From: Spinacia oleracea
Lineage: Eukaryota > Streptophyta > Magnoliopsida > Caryophyllales > Amaranthaceae
Length of the DNA: 64,000 nt
Direction of reading: 5' to 3'
Assembly: GCF_020520425.1 (NCBI RefSeq)
Contig: NC_079488.1
Coordinates: forward strand, 90,377,285 to 90,441,284
The position numbers and the translations under genes are program-made. Position 1 is the stretch's first letter. Every line of letters starts with the position of its first letter. Positions 35,601 to 48,200 of the stretch are shown piece after piece. The notes under the pieces are model-generated. The model was not told the origin of the DNA and made no database searches. It was given only the letters and a program-made list of their open reading frames with translations.

Positions 35601-37004
35601 AAGAAGTGAACCTCTTTTGCGTTCATCATGGCCATTGTAAATCCAAATTTGGTTTTTGAAAACTTTGTTCTGTGCTTCAAATATATCCACCCCCCACCAC
35701 CCCTTCTCAATTTAACAACCCCCCCCCCCCCCCCAGCTGTTATTTAACAGGAATTGTCATCAATATCATGAAATACTCATGGATTTTCTGTTTCTGTATT
35801 TGACGCATAGGAAACTGCAACAAATCGGACGCTTGACCTGACTTCAAGTCTTGAAGTGGGTCCATCAACCAACCATGGAGCTGCTGATGCAACTTCTGGC
35901 AACACCCGTTCTGTGTTGACCATTGCCTTCCAGTTCCCATTTGAGATTAGCCTGCAAGAAAATGTTGCGACAATGGCACGCCAATATGTTCGTACTGTGA
36001 TATCTTCAGTGCAAAGGGTTGCCACGGCAATATCTCCTTCGGGATTAAGTCCTACAGTGGGCCCAAGATTATCTCCAGGTTCTCCAGAGGCACTTACCCT
36101 GGCCCATTGGATATGTCGAAGTTATAGGTATGTCAATTTCAGTATCCTGTGGCTAGTTAGGAAAGATCCTTCAAGGCAATAAAAGAACGATGTATATCAT
36201 CCTGTGACCGTCTTCTCTGCAGTTACCATATGGGAACTGAACTGCTTAGGACTTCTTCTGCCAGTGATGACACAGTGTTGAAGCATCTCTGGCATCACCA
36301 GGATGCTATTGTTTGCTGCTCATTGAAGGTATGGTGATTACGCCATTAAATTATTGTTTTCTTTTAATCCATATTTTCTCTATAAGAATGCATGTTTTGC
36401 CAAGTATGGCGTTACTCACTTTTCAGTGCTGGATTTCCTGATCATTATGGCAGTTGATTCAATTCGAAAAATGTTGTTGACTCTAGTTAAACCTAGATTA
36501 ACCGTGTTATCAGGGGTTGTTCACGATTTAATTTAATTTATTAGAACATCTGTCCAGCAGGTTTTTACTTCTAAGGAATCATGTTTCAGAAATGTAATCC
36601 CATTGTTATCTACTTTGCAGTCTCTTCCAGTTCTCATCTTCGCAAACCAAGCAGGACTTGATATGCTGGAGACAACTTTAGTGGCACTTCAAGATGTGAC
36701 CTTAGATAAAATATTTGATGAATCAGGGCGAAAATCATTATGCTCTGACTTTCCAAAAATAATGCAACTGGTATGCTGCTGAACTTCACTTTCCCGTTAT
36801 GTAAATTATTTTCGGTTTCCATATATGGACTCTTAAAATTGCGATTTCTCTCAGGGTTATGCTTACTTGCCTGCTGGAGTATGCACGTCGACCATGGGCC
36901 GTCATGTTTCGTATGACCAGGCAATTGCATGGAAAGTCTTTGCTGCAGATGAGACTACAGTCCATTGTCTTGCCTTCACTTTTGTGAATTGGTCTTTTGT
37001 GTGA
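29700..37004 (+). CDS. REV: Class III HD-ZIP transcription factor, REVOLUTA-like (18 coding exons)
   Basis: Exons: 29700-29968, 30060-30219, 30771-30856, 30958-31048, 31155-31250, 31366-31479, 31568-31651, 31750-31896, 31978-32052, 32335-32441, 32624-32807, 33253-33441, 34399-34479, 35196-35330, 35811-36127, 36223-36328, 36621-36770, 36855-37004. All junctions are GT-AG and keep frame, giving 846 residues, close to Arabidopsis REV as I remember it (842). Order: Ala-rich N-terminus, homeodomain (about 37-99, WFQNRR at 85-90), leucine zipper (about 90-135), START lipid-binding domain (about 160-385), long linker, MEKHLA domain at the C-terminus ending NWSFV. Features such as NRTLDLTSSLEVG and RGFNDAINGF favour REV over PHB/PHV, HB8 or HB15. 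It would act in the nucleus in adaxial polarity, meristem and vascular patterning. The miR165/166 site lies at the start of the START coding region. Intron 12 carries a MITE. Confidence 0.95.
31038..31164 (+). promoter_or_regulatory. miR165/166 target site, split by intron 4
   Basis: The spliced mRNA joins CTGGGATGAAG (31038-31048, end of exon 4) to CCTGGTCCGG (31155-31164, start of exon 5), recreating the conserved miR165/166 complementary site of all plant HD-ZIP III genes. It codes for the PGMKPGPD segment of the START domain. Because intron 4 interrupts it, only the mature mRNA carries the full site. Confidence 0.95.
33774..34327. mobile_element. MITE in intron 12 of the REV-like gene
   Basis: Element 33782-34319 (538 bp) has perfect 19-bp inverted ends (CTTAGTTTTAAAAAGCGCG and its complement) and an 8-bp duplication ATGTCAGC (33774-33781, 34320-34327). 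Many internal AAGCGC/GCGCTT words make it strongly self-complementary. The 8-bp duplication suggests hAT. A frame running through it (33555-34064) has no coding support. The flanking splice sites of the intron are unaffected. Confidence 0.85.
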
Positions 37005-37394
37005 AACATAATTAGGTAAAAGTTTAATTTAATCCATCCTGTCCTAAATTGTTTTGTTTCTTTCAGACAAAAAGAGGAAGGATGTTTGATCAGTAAAGAA
37101 AGGCAGGACAGTCGATATGTAGAGATCGAAATTTTTTGTAATATTTATCACAGACAAGACTTGCATTATATTAAATTTAATTGCAAAATTCCATCATAAT
37201 TTCAATATGTCATTGAGAAGTTTACTGCCAAATTCAAGCAGATGCAGAGGATGGATGGATCCATTGACAGTCACACATCTTGAGCTTGTCAATGGTTGGA
37301 AATCTGCCCACTTTGTAGGTGGATGAAGCTTATCCACTTGATTGATATGGTATCTATCCAATATTTAGTGGAGATTGCACCCATATTTAATGTT
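37005..37394 (+). other. 3' flank / probable 3' UTR of the REV-like gene
   Basis: AT-rich sequence without a coding frame follows the stop codon. The UTR probably ends within a few hundred bases, but no canonical poly(A) signal could be chosen. Confidence 0.4.
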
Positions 37395-37734
37395 ATACTA
37401 ATAGGGTGATGATAAAGGTCGCAAGTTGCGACAACATTTAGTTGTCGCAATCTTAAGTGTCGGAATTTAATTGGTACACATAGACGCCACGTAGGGTATG
37501 CGTCATCAGATTATTTTTACTATGAAAATATGTAAATAAGGTATTCGAGATAAAAAAGGAAACAAATTAGAATATTAAGATTTCCCTACTTTTTTTTGAA
37601 ACATGTATAATAGGTTAAAAAAGTTAAATATTTTAGTTTCCAATTTAAATCATGACACATAAGCATGCCATGTCATAATTGTGACACGGCTTAAAGGTCG
37701 CATGTTGCGACCTTTATCATTTTCGATATTAATA
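37395..37734. mobile_element. Mutator-like MITE
   Basis: Inverted ends around GATAAAGGTCGCAA...TTGCGACCTTTATC bound 37404-37725 (322 bp). Flanking 9-mers ATACTAATA and ATATTAATA differ at one site and look like an aged 9-bp duplication. Non-coding. Confidence 0.7.
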
Positions 37735-37995
37735 TTCAGTGTAGCAAAAGTAGCTCATTTTTTTTGGATGTGTACTCTAGTTGACTTTTTTGCGGTCTTC
37801 GAGATATAACTTTGACCAATCATTTTCATATCGGCATAGTTTAAGTAATGAAAGTATTTTGAAAGTAAAATCTTTACAATTCTAATCAGTATATTGTTTT
37901 GAGAAATTGACGGTGTAAATTTTTGTTGTTACTGTATAGAGGACAAGGTATGCCAAAATCATTTCCTTGATCGAAAAGAAAGTAGGTGTTTGTAT

Positions 37996-38597
37996 AGTAG
38001 CCCATTAAATACCAATTGTCCGTTGGTTTAGTGGTGATTGGGGCTGAACTCGGTAGGGAAGACTCGTGTTCGATACCCCGCAACAACAATTGGAAGAGAA
38101 ATAAAACCTATTCACCTAGAACTCGTCCCGAATCCGGATTCACCCTAAGAGTGTACCCAACCATTGGTCATGGCTTGGTCATGAGGAGAGAGAGATCATT
38201 GAAAACAATAAATAAATATGAGAGATAAGAACTAAGAAGTAGGGAAGAGAGAGAAGCATGTTTTGGTCATGCCCATGACCAAAACAAATTCTTGGGCATA
38301 GAATATGGTGAGGAACTGAGGACAAGTGTAAATAATATTGTTTACGGAGTATTTTTTATTCTTTATTTTGGTATGGGTAGGATAAAAGTAGAAAAGAGAA
38401 AAAGATGACAAAACTTAATTGGTCATCTATTGGGGGTTAGTGATCATGAATCATGATTGAGCATGAAAGTTGGTCATGAGTAAAATATAAGAGAGAAAAT
38501 TTTTATTTTATTTGATGACCAACTCTTTTTTGTCAACCACTGGTTTTACTCTAAGTATGAACCAGGTGCTAACACCAAAAACAGTAGCCCATTAAAT
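37996..38597 (+). mobile_element. SINE-like retroposon with 15-bp target duplication
   Basis: AGTAGCCCATTAAAT occurs at 37996-38010 and 38583-38597, framing a 572-bp insertion. Just inside the left copy are RNA polymerase III promoter-like boxes: TGGTTTAGTGGTGATTGG (A-box-like, about 38023-38040) and GTGTTCGATACCCC (B-box-like, about 38066-38080), typical of tRNA-derived SINEs. The right end is A-rich (ACACCAAAAAC). The body is long for a plant SINE; TTGGTCATG...TGACCAAC inverted words (38163-38525) suggest a second small element nested in it. Confidence 0.72.
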
Positions 38598-40302
38598 GTT
38601 TCGGGATGCGTGCAAATACAGATTGCAGCTCTGAACGACTAGTCAATCCTAACAATAAGTGTGTATTATACAGTAGCATGCAGTGAAAATAAAGAGTGCT
38701 GGCAATACACTCAACGACTTGCTTGTTTTGGGCATCACAAGCACAACAAATAAAAACATGTTGGTCGTTTCTTGTGTAATTGTATACATCCACAACTCCA
38801 CAAGTGTTATGCTCCATTTTACATATTCAAAGGGTGAAACACCTAACTTGCTGTTTTGGGTTGCTTGCATTTATTCATCAATGGTACCTTCCATTTAAGG
38901 GTCACTTTTACATTTATGTGGGATTTCGTATCAGATTTATAGAAGCATCCTTGGGGTCTTAACCTTTTCTTTTGTGGATCTATGTTAGTAGTCAGAAACT
39001 ATTATCGGTAGACTTAATAATATAACCACAATAAATACATAATACAATTCTCTTAAAATATAGGTTGTTTCAATAAAATATTACTCCTATGTAACCATTC
39101 TATAATGGTTGGTAAGTATATGTACTTAAAATTTTAGTGTTGGACCTTATATCTTAATTACGTATACCTCTCAAAAATTATTTTGTTAGGAAACTAGTGG
39201 TTATATCCATAAACACATCAATTGGAATTAGCAAAAATCTTTCACGGAATCTTTTAAATGGAAACGTTGTTCATATAATGCCAAAATATGGTTTAAACCA
39301 ATATGAAAAGATGTCCAACGTAAAAATATCAATTTTGTGACATTTTTTTAATCAATAGTGGTGCTTATTAGTTCTAACTTTATTAGGACGGAAAATTAAA
39401 TAATGTATTATTCGGGAAATAAATTTTGACTAAAAAATTAGATTGCATGTTACCTGATTTTAGAAGTAAACCGCATGTTTTATAACAATATTTAAAAAAA
39501 AGGCTAAAGTTTATTAGGGTATAAGTTAAACTTGCGATGATATTCCACATAAAGTTTGACAGTGACATAAACCTTATGGGGTAGATTATTGCACCCTCAA
39601 GTATTCTTCGGTTGATTATATTTTAACTTTGTTGTAAAATTGATTGAAAAATGATAAAGTATATCAAATTGAATGTATTGTTGTTATTATAATGATTTAG
39701 CAAGATTTTACTTTTATAGTTATCCCATGCATTAGCACAACCCCATACTAGTAGACTTTTATTTCAAAATTACCCACTTAATGGTAAACCTTTAAAGTTA
39801 CCACCACTTAATGGTAACGGTTAAATTTTCCCTTTGTTGGGCCCATCTTTTCGTTTTCCGTTTGTTTCCCTTTTTTTTCACGACTTCCTCTTCTTTATAA
39901 TAGATAATCCCCCCATTATGTCGCATATTACACTCTCCATAAGTTTTCTTTACTAACTACGCCATCCAGAGGGGAGATAGATTTTAGGAGAGCAAATGTA
40001 TAATTTTCCTTTTACAAAAAACGATTAGTGGAGAGCAAATGTATAATTTTCCTTTTACAAAAAACGATTAGTGGCCATTTCATTCAATCAAAGATTTACC
40101 CGCTAAGACTAGTGGAAGTACATTCGGGGGCACTCCTCCAACCATACTAAGTCCTCTTCAAAGTTTAGAGGCATTAGCCATAATATGTGCCACCTTAATA
40201 CAAGGTATTTTGTTAAGGATAGATAATGTAGTTGTAATATGTTAAGGATATATTTGATTTGTCTCATATTTGTGGGCGCCTCTATTTATATTACAAATTA
40301 GA
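38598..40302. other. AT-rich intergenic stretch without recognisable gene
   Basis: Nothing in either strand has convincing coding properties. Overlapping short frames at 38569-38898 did not match anything I know. One exact tandem duplication of a 43-bp unit (GAGAGCAAATGTATAATTTT...) spans about 39987-40073. Confidence 0.5.
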
Positions 40303-42203
40303 TATCTTGATAGAAATTTGAGGACGCACGCGGAAGTTTTGATGGACCTTAGTTATATAACAAAATTGCATTGATAAAATTGTACAACAATTTTTACGAG
40401 AGCTCATGTCTCTCACTTATCTCTTTGGTAGAACCCTTGTTTCTACCCCTCACTCATATTTTTGTTGTGGGAGCTCTCTTGATGGGCTCACCCCTCAACT
40501 CATGCACATACAACGTATTTATAGTTGTACATAATTCTCTAGAATTTTTTACCTCTAAATTTTTCTAAACACTTATCTAGATATTTCTTAGGTAAATTCT
40601 AGATATTATTTTATCTAGGTTTTTCCACACACTTTACTACTAGATTTTTGTGGGGTACATTCTAGATTTAGATTTTTCTAGATTAACATTTTAACACTCC
40701 CCCTTAATCTTGAAAAATCTTGTACTCTAAAATGTTTCATGTTTCGGAAATCTCGTTGATGCACTTGTCACCAACCACCAAACGATATGAACGCTTGAGT
40801 TCCAATGTTGGCACCCGTGTTACCAACCTCCATCTTCTCGATACATTTTTATCATCTTCTCGTTGGTATCCATGTTACCAACTATCCCACTGATGCACAT
40901 GTCACCAGTCATCTGCTGAAATGTTTCTTCAAGTTTTATTTTGTTATTGGTGCTCATGTCACCAATCATCCCGCTAATGCTCTTGACATTAACAAACTTC
41001 AAAATTTTCTTTTACATTTTCTCCATGTCATTTGTTTCTCCAAATTTTTCTTTTGTTGTGGTGCTCATGTCACCACCATCACTGCTAATGCTCATGTCAT
41101 TAGCAAACTCCAAAATTCTCTTTGTGATTTTTTTTCAAAAGCTTTTGTGTAAGACCGTCTAACGGTTAGACCATTTTTTTTGGTACTAACTAAAATAGTG
41201 TAAAACATAACTAAAAGTAATAAAATCATAACTAATTGAATAACAAAATAGTTAAGGTATAAAGACAAATAGTTAAATTTAGGAGTCGAATAGTTATTAT
41301 TTTTTAACAAACTTATTATTAACTAAAACTCATTAAATTTTTACTAATTGATCTCATTGCTTAACTAATCAGTTTCATTGTTTAACTAATTGGTTCAGTG
41401 TTTAACTAGTCGGTTTTATTTGGTGACAACAAAGTGGTCTAACCGTTAGACGGTCTTTCCTAAAAGTTTGTATTTTTTTTCTTTCCTTTTTATTTTCACC
41501 AATCTACCCTACTAATGCCCTTGTCATTAGCATCCTTCAAATAATTTCTTCTTCAAAACATATTCTATTCTTCATCTTTTTTCATCCTTTCTCATTTTTA
41601 TCATCAACTTTATTTTTCTCCATTTTCCTCCATAAATTTTTTCTTCTAGTTTAATTTTCCCATATTTGTTATTCTTTAAAAAAATTTAGATTTAGAACTT
41701 ACCTCTTTTCTCTTCCATATTTTATTCAAATTTTGTAACCCTTAATGTCTTGGGTCTTCGGTCTTCAATTTTGTCGTAATCACTTTTCCGGCTCTGTTAC
41801 CATGATAGAAATTTGAGGACGCACGCGGAAGTTTTGATGGACCTCAATTATATAAAAAAATTGCATTGATAAAATTGTACAACAATTTTTGCGAGAGCTC
41901 ATATCTTTCACTTATCTCTTTGGTAGAACCCTTGTTTCTACCCATTACTCTTTTTTTTTTTTTTTTTTGTGGGAGCTCTCTTGATGGGCTCACCCCTCAA
42001 CTCATGCACATACAACATATTTATAGTTGTACATAATTCTCTAGAATTTTCTACCTCTAGATTTTTCTAAACACTTATCTAGATATTTCTTAGGTAAATT
42101 CTAGATATTATTTTATCTAGATTTTTTCACACACTTTACTACTAGATTTTTGTGGGGAACATTATAGATTTAGATTTTTCTAGATTAACATTTTAACATA
42201 TCT
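40303..42203 (-). mobile_element. Short non-coding copia-type LTR element (TRIM/LARD-like)
   Basis: LTRs at 40308-40696 and 41803-42198 (about 390 bp, TGATAG...TAACA on plus) are flanked by the duplication TATCT (40303-40307, 42199-42203). The minus-strand primer site TGGTAACAGAGCC (41802-41790) resembles the initiator tRNA-Met complement, and the minus-strand purine tract AAGGGGGAG (40705-40697) adjoins the left LTR, so it reads leftward. The 1.1-kb interior has no gag or pol. It contains three degenerate copies of a motif with GGTGCTCATGTCACCA (40800-41100) and a nested MITE. Confidence 0.88.
41151..41457. mobile_element. MITE nested in the short LTR element
   Basis: Perfect 23-bp inverted ends (AAGACCGTCTAACGGTTAGA plus CCA, 41151-41173; complement 41435-41457) enclose 307 bp of AT-rich sequence. 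I could not define a target duplication, so the superfamily is open. Confidence 0.7.
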
Positions 42204-42279
42204 ACACTTCGTAGCATTCTTAAGTCCTATAGACTTCTATCTCATATCATATAATATAACTCTATCTCATACGATGTTC

Positions 42280-42700
42280 AATCCTCTAGGATAACTACGT
42301 TATCCTTAACACATTTTTTTTAAAACCAAAATCACAAAAATTAAGTTGTCTACCAAACAAAATAATGTCATTAACTAATACTTGAGTAGATGATCGTTCT
42401 TTCATATTGGAGTTGAGGAGAGGAACCAATCGTAAGTACATCTCCCACCTCATCTCTAACCACCATTCCAAGTCCAACCTTTCCTTCCTTAGTGAATGTT
42501 GCGTTACTGTTTACTTTCACTCGTCCCATACAAGGGGACCGCCATTGTTGTAGCTCCGTCGGATTGAAGAGGTCGACATTGGTGTTGGTCAATTAGACTA
42601 GTATCCCTTTTCCTTGCAACTTCATGCTCGCAAAACAGTCTCAACATTCTCGCAAGTCGCTTAGGTCAAGGATGGATCGGTCTTTTTCTTCTCAACCACC
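42280..42700 (-). pseudogene. RNase H-like fragment, probably from a LINE
   Basis: On the minus strand a segment reads WRSPCMGRVKVNSNATFTKE then GKVGLGMVVRDEVGDVL. This matches the start of the RNase H-like (RVT_3) domain at the end of plant L1 polyproteins. The continuation needs a frame change (VLVNDIILFGRQLNFCDFGF). It is a short dead fragment. Confidence 0.6.
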
Positions 42701-42732
42701 CATAGTTTCAAGTTCCAAAATGTGTAATATAA

Positions 42733-43662
42733 TGTTAGGAATCTAATAAACAATGCGGAAACATTTACCAAAACCAAGATCACATGTAAAAGTATGGATT
42801 AAACATAACATACATTCATAGAGTGTACTCCCACTTGCCTCACAAATACGATCAAGAACTTAACGTATAGTTCCTCTACAATCGTCCATCGACACGTTCT
42901 AATCCGCCTAGATTGCGTTAGCTTAGAATTTTCTTAAGATATTTTGGCTATGTGAAATCTCACTTGGAGGTACACTCGCAATTAGGGTTTCTTGTGTGTT
43001 GTGTGTATCGTCGCACTATGGAAAACAACATAGGGTTAATCTAATAAACCCTTGAAGAACAAGCAAGGTGACTGACCAAGGCTCAAAAGCCTTTGGCCGG
43101 CCAAAACATGCATTGCAACCCCGAAACACTCAAGGGTGTTGTGCGCGCTGCGCCTCACAACACATGGGCCTTGCTTGGCCAGCGCTGTTCCTCTCGCGTG
43201 CGTGCACGCTACAGCAGGGCCATGGGCCGCGTGCTGTTGTGCGTGAATGTGCACATTTCTACGCCCACAGGCCTTGCGCTTGGCTCGTGGGCTGAATTTC
43301 CTTCGTACGCATGCCTATGGCCTTGCGGCCAATATTAATTGTATAGAACTTTACGATCTAATGTCGTACAAAACGATTATTCGTGTGACCCAACCCATTA
43401 TACACGCGATACGATGTACGATTATGATCTAACATTTTATCGCATAATAATGTTTTCCGAACTGAATTCCCGATAAGCCATTAAATGAATTTTTAGATTC
43501 ATTTAAAATGGTGATATGTTATATGTCATTGGTGTGACCTTGTAGGTTCATTCAAGAGTAAGTTGTGAGCCTAATAAGTATTAGATCTCAATCGGAACAT
43601 CAAATTACATAGTTTATACGAGGGCGGCGTGCCCCATATCAGCTGTGTGAGAAAATGTTGAT
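42733..43662 (-). repeat. Probable copia LTR fragment related to the nested copia family
   Basis: Read on the minus strand, the right part holds GAATGAACCTACAAGGTCACACC, like the TGAACCCGTAGGGTCACAC of the nested copia LTR. The left end reads TTTCCGCATTG...TTCCTAACA, like that LTR's TTTCCGCATGATC...CCTAACA end. A GC-rich middle (43130-43330) is also shared in character. I could not identify a start or a target duplication; the LINE at 43674 interrupts the outer side. Confidence 0.45.
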
Positions 43663-43738
43663 CAAGATGAGTAACGAGAAGTACAACAAGTTGACGAGCT
43701 TATTAAGAGTCGAGAGATGAGAGAGCTAGAGAGAGAAA

Positions 43739-45154
43739 GTGAGAGAGAGCCCCCCCCCTCCGCAACCGCCAGATCCACCAGGCAGCTCTACGGTTCGCCC
43801 ACAGCGGTTCTCGACTTCGGTTACTCAACCCCAATCACCCCTCCAACAACCACCTCCGTCCAACCTTTCACCCAAACCAAAAATGTCGTATGCAGCCACC
43901 CTAAAAAACCAACCTGAGCCCTTCGCAATTTCGTTCTCCCATGCCTCCCTACTCCCAATTGTAGCCGCCAACCCACCCCCAAACTTCGACCCCTCTGTTG
44001 ATGCTTTCATTAGCCTTGATTATGCAGAAGCTGAAACAATCTCGGTAAGATGGATTAACTCCCTAATTATCAAAGTGGTGGGAAAGTCGTTCTCGGTGGA
44101 GTTTCTCAAAAGTTCTCTGCAAAGAATATGGAAAATCAAGTCGCCAGTGCAACTAATTGCCCTGGGGAAGGGGTTATACAATGTCTCCTTGCCATCAGAG
44201 GAAGATAGGGAGAATGTATTATCGAATGGACCCTGGTTCATCACTAACTTCATGGTATTAGTGCAACCATGGACACCGGGTTTCAAGCCATCGCAAGATA
44301 CAATCACTAAGATTCCGGTATAGATTACCCTCCCGGAGTTGCCCATTGAGTTCCATTCTGTATTAGTGTTACAAAAAATTGCAAGTCAAATTGGCACCTG
44401 CATAAAAACTGATAACAGAGCCATTGAGCAAAACAGAGTGCGCTTTGCAAGAATCCAAGTATTATTAGATTTGGCGTCGCCAAGGAAGGAAGCAGTATGG
44501 TTGGGGGCATTCAAACAAATGATCATCTACGATGAAACCCCGTTCTTTTGTGCTTTATGTCAATCCATTGGCCATGTAGTGGGCAGATGTCCATTAGAGA
44601 CAGAACAGAGGAAAGAACAGCAGGGCGGCGCAAAGGAGAACCACGAGGAAACCCTAATCAGCGACAGCAACCAAAGGGATCAACAACCGTTGATGAAAGA
44701 AGGGAAGATTAATCCTAACCCATGGATCAATGTCTCCAACAAAAAGACAAGCTACAGGAAAAGTACAAGCAAAAGTAAGAGTACAACAAAAAGTTCAGAA
44801 AAAGGGGAAGGAAAAAACAAAAAAAGGCAAGGAAATTCGGCGCCTAATCAGAAGCAAGGTTTTCAAATGAAAAAGAAAGTGGGTCCAAGTGGGAAGCAAC
44901 CTGTGCTGGTCAAGAAGGTGGTCCAAAACTTAGTGGCCCAAATTGAGAACAACACACAACTGGGGGCCCAAAACAAAGAAGGCAAAGCAGGCCAAAAGAT
45001 CGGAAGAAACGGCAAGAAAGAGAAGAGTCTAGAAGAGACAACAACCAACCAAAAACCTAATCCTAATCCAACGGTGGATATTCAACCACCGAAAAGTCCA
45101 CCAATCAATACCCCATCAGCCAAAACACCATCCACCTTTCCCATAACCAATTAA
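43739..45154 (+). pseudogene. LINE ORF1: DUF4283 / CCHC zinc-knuckle protein with one in-frame stop
   Basis: The frame carries a proline-rich N-terminus; an alternative start MSYAATLKN at 43883 looks more natural. Next is a DUF4283 domain (IKVVGKSFSVEFLKSSLQRI, NVLSNGPWFI), then an in-frame TAG at 44321-44323 where family members have Trp, then a continuing frame with the knuckle CALCQSIGHVVGRC and a long basic Lys/Gln/Asn-rich tail. ORF1 proteins of plant L1 elements bind element RNA. The frame would be intact but for the TAG. Confidence 0.88.
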
Positions 45155-45293
45155 AACATTAATCAGGCAAAACCCTTCACTTTCCTCTCTCAACCCCCCA
45201 CAGTTACAAAAGCCCACTCTCTCTCCTCCAATCTGAACACCAATCCATCTTCCATCTCTCTCCCTTCTTCACCCACTCACTCTCAAACTGAAA

Positions 45294-48200
45294 ATGTCGA
45301 TCGACTTGGATTCGAGCAATCTGGACTCCGACATGTTCGACTTCGGCGACGAGTCGTCGGAGGACAACGATTTCTCCAAACCACCTCCATACATAGCCAG
45401 ATACTTCAAGAGTCACAAGACCCCAAATCCCAACTTCACCCTACCCTTTCAACCACTCCCTCTGGAATACCCAATCCCAGTTATGGAGGACACCGGCGAT
45501 CACATTCCCAACCACTATGTCTGCAAAGAAGCACCGATCCCAACCTTCCCGGAGATTCATGTCAACGATATGAATTTTTATCTCAAAACCCCCTCCAAGT
45601 GGTTCATGGTCAGCGCGGCGAAGATAAGGTCTTTTGTACTCAACCCTCAAGTAGTGGAGACACCATACCAGGACATGTTCATGGCTCCAAAAAAAGGCGG
45701 TTCGATGTATCCTGTGCATCTCCCAGATTTGAACACAATGAAAGCCCTATGCCCGATCCTGGAGATGTTCGTCAGATGGTGGATGACAAGTGCAGAAGCA
45801 AAAATGGGACAGCTGATAATACCAATGGAACTGGAATTTATGCACGACCCTATACCGATCTTCCCTCAATTGCGAAAGACATGGCAATTGTCATCCAGAT
45901 CCCCACTGAGAGGAACGGTTGGAGCCACGGCCAATGGCCTGATGGTCATATCAACAACAGAGAGCTTCCCTCAAGTAGAGATCAAGACATATCTAGTGAA
46001 GGAGATAGAGCAGGAAATTTGGGAAGCGGAGTTGGAATTTGTGGCAAGGAAGAAGGAGCTATGGAGCATGAGGAGCAGGGATTTCATCGACAAGATAGAT
46101 CCACTGACTCAGAAGAAGTTTAAGGAGTTCTCCAGAACTCGCAACACACCTGATCCAATGATTATTGTTGCCTGAAATTGCAGGGGTATGGCTCGTCGAG
46201 GGTTCAGAACCAACCTCTACCACCTGTATACTGAGCCTCGTCCAGATATCATTATTCTGACTGAAACCAAAACCAGCCAAGCCCACACCAAACATATCCT
46301 CAAAACCATCCTCAGCTTTCAATCTAACCCCTTCGAGAACTATGTTATGGCGGAACCGTACGGGCTATTTGGAGGGATCGTAGTTATGTGGGACCCCCGA
46401 ATCAATTTTAAATTGATTGGGTCAGACCAGCATGCTATTCATGGCATTATAGAGGTAAACACTAAACCTGAGTATCAATTCTTTTTGTCTGCTATATATG
46501 CTAGTACTAAATATAAGAGTAGACTGGAAACTTGGCATGATTTAATTGAGTTAGCTGCTCATATGAGTATACCATGGGTAGTAATGGGGGATTTTAATGA
46601 GGTCACGTCCCAATCGGAAAAATTAGGAGGTCGTCCAGTAAAAATGAAAAGGGTAGATAAATATATTGATGCTATGGATAGATGTGGTCTTATTGATGCT
46701 GGTTGTGTGGGAAGTAGATTTACTTGGTATAACAAAAGGAAAGAAAAGCCTATCTACCAAAGATTGGATAGAGCTTGGACCAATATGCATTGGCTTGACC
46801 GTTTCCCTACTACTACTGTTACTACTTAGCCAAGAGACTCTTCGGACCATAACCCAATTAAATTAATTGCTAACCCTGAAAGAATTGTTACTAAACCAAC
46901 AGAAAGAGATTTTAAAATGGAACCACTGTGGTATTCTCAACCAGGTTTTGCAAAAATGGTAGATGATAACTGGAGTAATCTAAATGCTGAGTTTGTGGAT
47001 AAACTGACTAATATGACAAAAATGATGACCTGTTGGGCAAAAGAAAACATTGGAAACTTTTTCAAAAACAAGAAAAATCTGTCTGCTAGAATATATGGCA
47101 TCCAAAAAGCATTGGAAACTAGACCCCTCAACAAACACCTTCTTGACTTGAATGATGAGCTTTCAAAAGATCTAAATCTAATTCTTGAACAAGAAGAAAA
47201 ATTTTGGATGACTAGAGCTAGAACTAATTGATTAGCCTGTGGGGATCAAAACACAAGTTTCTTCCATAAGTCAGTTACTGTTAGGAGGAGAAGAAATAGA
47301 ATCACCACTCTTAATACTGAAGTGGGCCAGCAAGTGGAAGGAGAGGAATTAACCTTTCATATTGTCAATTATTTTAACACTCTTTTCACATCTGAACCAA
47401 CTGTCCCTGTGTGTGCCAATCACCATTACATGTGTAGCATTAAAATAGACCAGCCCACAACTGTAGAAGAAGTAGGTAAAGCAGTGTTTGAGTTAGGACC
47501 TCTGAAAGCCCCAGGAAGAGATGGTCTCCATGCCCATGTGTACCAGCAACATTGGGGTGTCATGTGGAAAGACATACACAAATTTGTGGATGAAGTCGTC
47601 CAATTTAAAAAGTTCCCAGGGAAAGTTAATGAAACTGTTATTTGCATCATCCCTAAAACTGAGCACCCTGAAACCATTAAACAGTTCAGACCCATTAGCC
47701 TTTGCAATGCAAATTACAAGATTGTGTCCAAAGTGTTGGTAAATAGGATCAGGCCCCACCTAAGGAACTTGATATCCCCTAACCAAAACAGTTTCCTCCT
47801 TGGGAGGGGATGTGATGTCAACTACATAGCTGCCACTGAAGTTTTACACTCTATGAAAAACAGGAAAGGGAAAAAGGGGTGGTTTGCTTTGAAAATAGAC
47901 TTAGAGAAGGCCTATGATAGATTGGATTGGAATTTCATTAGATTTTTCCTAGCTAGGAAAGGGTTTGATAGGAGTTCTTGTGACCTTATTATGAAATGTA
48001 TAGCCTCCCCCCAAACTTCTGTCCTAGTGAATGGGAAATCATCCAATAGTTTTAAAACTTCTAGGGGAATTAGGTAAGGGGACCCTATATCCCCTTATAT
48101 CTTCATCATATGTATGGAATACCTCACAGACCTTATCTATGAGGCTTCAGACAAAGGGGAGTGGAAACCCTTCTTTCTCAAAAGAGGAGGAATCCCAATC

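Noticed and set aside
38020..38085. tRNA gene
   Set aside because: A- and B-box-like words are present, but no acceptor-stem pairing was found and a 15-bp target duplication surrounds the insert; a SINE fits better.
45599..46123. Alternative 174-codon frame overlapping LINE ORF2
   Set aside because: It is a shadow of the ORF2 N-terminal extension in another frame; it ends before the endonuclease and is not continuous with any domain.
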